Source: Chara braunii
Taxonomy: Eukaryota > Streptophyta > Charophyceae > Charales > Characeae
Direction of reading: 5' to 3'
Assembly: GCA_003427395.1 (NCBI GenBank)
Contig: BFEA01000038.1
Location: forward strand, 1,907,851-1,938,642
Length of the DNA: 30,792 nucleotides
Part shown: in pieces, positions 28,649-30,792 of the stretch
Position numbering within the stretch: the stretch's first letter is position 1
Layout of the letters: each line of letters starts with the position of its first letter
Notes under the pieces: generated by a model
What the model was told of the DNA's origin: nothing
Databases searched by the model: none
The model's input: the letters and a program-made list of their open reading frames with translations, nothing else
Position numbers and translations under genes: made by a program

Positions 28649-28939
28649 TTATCGGGGGGCCTGGGCATCTGCGTCAGCTGCGGCCTGAAGCCGCTGCTTT
28701 TCAGTCGCTGCCTCCGCTTCAGCCTGTAGGCGGGCAGCCTCGGCTGCCGCCTGGCGCTGTTCCTCAGCCTCGATCTGTGCGAGCTGATCTTGGATCCGCT
28801 GTCGGAACTCGACAATGGGCTCGCTGGCCAGTTGGCCTGGCATGCCCAAAACTGAAACCGTCATGGTGGCGGGGCACTGCTGATGTGTCACTGCTACTGG
28901 CGTGGCACTGCTGACATAGCACTGCTGCTGACGTGGCAC
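28649..28939 (-). CDS. Gag-like coiled-coil N-terminus of element B
   Basis: 96-aa frame. The likely native start is an internal Met shortly before P-G-Q-L-A-S-E-P-I-V-E-F. Then comes a long Glu/Ala/Gln-rich helix with coiled-coil character (E-A-E-E-Q-R-Q-A-A-A-E-A-A-R). Its upstream part is the translation of a short minisatellite (28866-29003) and probably 5' leader. No capsid homology or zinc knuckle remains; the deletion removed what followed. Confidence 0.5.
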   Translation of the reverse strand: MPRQQQCYVSSATPVAVTHQQCPATMTVSVLGMPGQLASEPIVEFRQRIQDQLAQIEAEEQRQAAAEAARLQAEAEAATEKQRLQAAADADAQAPR

Positions 28940-29003
28940 TGCTGCTGTCGTGACACTGCTGACATGGTGCCGCTACCGACGTGGCACTGCTGCTGACGTG
29001 GCA
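28866..29003. repeat. ~18-bp minisatellite (GTGGCACTGCTGCTGAC)
   Basis: About seven irregular units of GTGGCACTGCTGCTGAC. It lies in the presumed leader of element B. Confidence 0.85.
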
Positions 29004-29072
29004 CTTACCAAACCGGGAACGCAGGCGAAGGGCTGGGTGGGAGGGAAACGCAGGAAGGTCACCAAACTGCAC

Positions 29073-29559
29073 TTTCCATTCCCGGTCCTAATCAACAGAA
29101 CAAAATAAAAAAAATAAAAGAAGAGGATCCCGCCCCTCTTTTTTTTTTTTTTTTTTTTTTTTTGAATATCTGTCGATTGGTTATCAGTGAGGCTTTTACG
29201 GAGGAGTACTATGAGGGAGATCTAGGCAAGGTTTCGCAAAGTTTCGGCTTAAAAAAAAAATGCGATCTTGAAAATTATTTTGCGCGAAATAGAATGGAGG
29301 TTCCACTTTCAGAGAAATAGATCCAGTTTCTGAGAATATGACAACCTCCCTAGTTCACCTAATATGCCCAGAGTGAAACAAAAAACGAGATGCTAATATC
29401 CGAAGTTCCGGAGATCTGTTGCGAAAAGAAAAACAATTTTGCAAAGATTTGACGAAGCCCTACTTGATTAACTAATAAACAATTAATCAATCAATCAATC
29501 TGTCAGTCAATCAAGCAAGCTGGTTCCTTGATTGCGCGGATCCTCTAATTGAGAGGTCC
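29073..29559. other. Element B leader / spacer, no gene
   Basis: Contains a ~25-nt T run (29139-29163), an A-rich stretch and tandem AATC repeats (about 29480-29505). No coding signal. Confidence 0.5.
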
Positions 29560-29571
29560 GCTCCCATACCA
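29560..29571 (-). promoter_or_regulatory. Primer-binding-site-like sequence of element B
   Basis: The minus strand reads TGGTATGGGAGC three bases inside the candidate 5' LTR (which starts at 29575). It matches 10 of 12 bases of the plant initiator-Met tRNA PBS, TGGTATCAGAGC. Position and orientation agree with the minus-strand coding remains, so it supports the LTR assignment. Confidence 0.55.
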
Positions 29572-30392
29572 AACTGTCGCATACCTTAATGGTGCAGACA
29601 AGAACAAGAACCGACCTCTCTCACATACTACAGGATAGCGCAGCGGAAGGCTAAAATACCAATGATCAGACCAATCAATGTCGCAATGCAGACCAAACAT
29701 ACATCATCATCATCGCAAGGTGTGAAGGGGCCTGGCGCTACACACAGGAGAAATGTGCAAGGCTCAGATCATACACAGATGAAGAGGAGGGGGATCAGAC
29801 GAAGAAGAAGGGAAGGATGGGGACGTTGTCAACACCAAGTCTTTGATATAGATCCCAAATAATCCCCCCATCCAATGCCACTGTCCCAATGTCGAGTCGG
29901 AATCCAAATGTCGTCGAATCTCGAAGTCACAAATCTCTCTCTGTATGGCTTGGGGAAGCAACAGGGGAGAAATTGGGGGAAGTAGAATGGCCGGGCGGGG
30001 CAGGGGAGCAGGGGATGCTCAAGCGGGATTACCAGATCACCTTTAATAATTGGTTAGACATCCAACCAGGGGCGTCATTAAGAGCACCTGAGTACTTTGC
30101 TGACCCATTCCCTCCCTCTCCACTAGCGATGGTGGACCTTGAGTGGTTTGGGAGGGGAGAGGAAGGATAAGATACAGGTTTAGTCAGTGATAGAAAAGCT
30201 CAAAAGGGGGAGGCTAGTTTTATCACGCTTATCAGGCGGTCGGAATGTCGACTGAAGAGGTACTCCCACCTACAGGAGGAGAATCTTCAGTACTTGCAGC
30301 AGTTGTTTCAGAGGAAGGGATGGTTCCTTTGATAAGAGGGTAGAGAGTCAACAAGTTTGGTTTCTAGGAACATAAGACAATAGTAATGGGAC

Positions 30393-30411
30393 GCTGGACC
30401 CGGTTTCCAGC
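30393..30411 (+). ncRNA. 3'-region hairpin 1
   Basis: GCTGGA-CCCGGTT-TCCAGC: 6-bp stem, 7-nt loop, preceded by GGGAC. First of three equal-length hairpins at 70-71 nt intervals. Confidence 0.7.
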
Positions 30412-30462
30412 ATAGAGACCACTGGAATTTATCCTCTTTCTAATCCTTCATAAAATCAGGAA

Positions 30463-30481
30463 GCTAGACCTGATTTCCAGC
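30463..30481 (+). ncRNA. 3'-region hairpin 2 (diverged)
   Basis: GCTAGA-CCTGATT-TCCAGC: same frame with one A/C mismatch in the stem and a changed loop. Confidence 0.6.
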
Positions 30482-30533
30482 ATTTTAAAAAAGGAATCAT
30501 CACCAGTATCATCATTATTATCATATGAGGGAC

Positions 30534-30552
30534 GCTGAGCCCGGTTCTCAGC
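30534..30552 (+). ncRNA. 3'-region hairpin 3
   Basis: GCTGAG-CCCGGTT-CTCAGC: the loop is identical to hairpin 1, and two stem pairs are swapped in a compensatory way (G-C and A-U become A-U and G-C). Preceded by GGGAC as in hairpin 1. Confidence 0.7.
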
Positions 30553-30760
30553 AAGTTCGGTTCGGTCACTCCGGGTAGACTGTGAGGACCCCGGCCTCAA
30601 TCTTCTTTTTGGTAATATCAGCCTTGGGCACTGGGCCCGTTTTTTTGTTAAAAAAAAAAAATCTCTCTCTCTCTTTCCCCCTCGTAGTCTGGCAGATAGC
30701 GAGAAGTCAGGTAGCGAGAGGGTGAGGGAGAGATGGTGGACTGGAGGAGGAAGAAGAAGA

Positions 30761-30792
<32 letters not shown>

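Larger units (their letters stand above)
27030..28939 (-). pseudogene. Ty3/gypsy retrotransposon B, internally deleted
   Basis: On the minus strand: gag-like coiled coil (28939-28649), then almost directly the last ~35 residues of RNase H (about 28615-28490), integrase (28498-27335) and a chromodomain-like tail (27227-27030). Protease, RT and most of RNase H are missing; the joint lies near 28620. The order and flanking repeats identify a deleted LTR element, possibly once mobilised in trans. A frameshift separates RNase H from integrase at about 28498. Confidence 0.88.
29943..30660 (+). mobile_element. Poly(A)-tailed retroposed insert in the LTR
   Basis: It interrupts the LTR where the intact copy reads AAATCTCTCTCTCT. 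AAATCTCTCTCT is found on both sides (29931-29942 and from 30659), and the insert ends in A12, as after target-primed reverse transcription (the CT-rich site makes the duplication length uncertain). One frame (about 29940-30332) reads as protein with a single internal stop at 30168 and ends in two consecutive stops. The translation (for example LKRYSHLQEENLQYLQQLF) has no domain I recognise. The following ~330 nt holds three regularly spaced hairpins. It may be the 5'-truncated 3' end of a LINE-like element or a retrocopied mRNA. Confidence 0.65.
29575..30792 (-). repeat. Candidate 5' LTR of element B, split by an insertion and cut by the window end
   Basis: 29575-29942 matches 25972-26345 and 30659-30792 matches about 26338-26460. 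The two halves are separated by 718 bp absent from the other LTR. The outer end lies beyond the window. Confidence 0.65.

Noticed and set aside
29640-29700. A-box-like TAGCGCAGCGG in the LTR suggesting a tRNA or SINE
   Set aside because: No B box at suitable distance, and the region is explained as a direct repeat flanking element B.

Overview
The window looks like repeat-dense nuclear DNA of a eukaryote. There are no operons, bacterial gene spacing or host genes I can name with confidence. It is packed with retroelement fragments, nested DNA transposons, microsatellites (TA, CA, GA, CT, poly-C) and a run of Ns. Two decayed Ty3/gypsy elements with chromodomain-like tails, and a primer-binding-site-like match to initiator-Met tRNA, suggest the green plant lineage. 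A repeat-rich streptophyte alga such as Chara would fit, but that is inference and not something the sequence proves.

Layout. 1-4140: poly-G edge, a candidate tRNA-derived SINE on the minus strand (588-957), then mostly unassignable, partly purine-rich DNA. 4142-5529: TA/GT microsatellites holding a perfect 40-bp inverted repeat, two 303-bp direct repeats and two broken copies of a hammerhead-ribozyme repeat. 5530-8469: AT-rich DNA with a decayed ~70-bp tandem array (6907-7470). 8470-9480: a hAT-like non-autonomous transposon carrying poly-C, CA and GA tracts. 9711-15464: a rearranged retroelement locus bounded on both sides by hammerhead units pointing inward (+ strand at the left, - strand at the right). 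15496-18240: three miniature inverted-repeat elements plus minisatellites. 18308-22324: Ty3/gypsy element A, minus strand, heavily mutated. 22325-25971: no recognisable gene. 25972-30792: Ty3/gypsy element B, minus strand, internally deleted, between long direct repeats that look like LTRs. The right LTR is split by a poly(A)-tailed insert.

The most interesting part is 9838-15464. A type III hammerhead ribozyme can be folded completely at 9896-9953, with all core residues present, an 8-bp stem III and complementary loops. A second copy with an intact core lies antisense at 15354-15406, cut by the N gap. Between them is a single reading frame, broken by two in-frame stops, that runs from a 5'-truncated reverse transcriptase (RLIDD box and thumb) through a Val-Ser-Thr-Ala low-complexity linker into a Josephin-type deubiquitinase domain (Cys/His/Asn triad placed as in ataxin-3) and then two tandem RING-like zinc modules. 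A retroelement combining a ribozyme, RT, deubiquitinase and RING fingers would be a notable architecture. I know of OTU-protease-bearing retroelements in green algae, and of hammerheads in Penelope-like elements and plant retrozymes, but not of this combination. Whether the ribozyme and the ORF belong to one element is unproven: the hammerhead is antisense to the ORF at both ends.

The same locus contains a direct partial copy of the protease/RING part (11090-11692) and an inverted, internally deleted copy (10035-11089). The inverted copy is itself interrupted by a 558-bp hAT-like element. The intact paralogue at 14175-14190 acts as an empty site and reveals an 8-bp target duplication.
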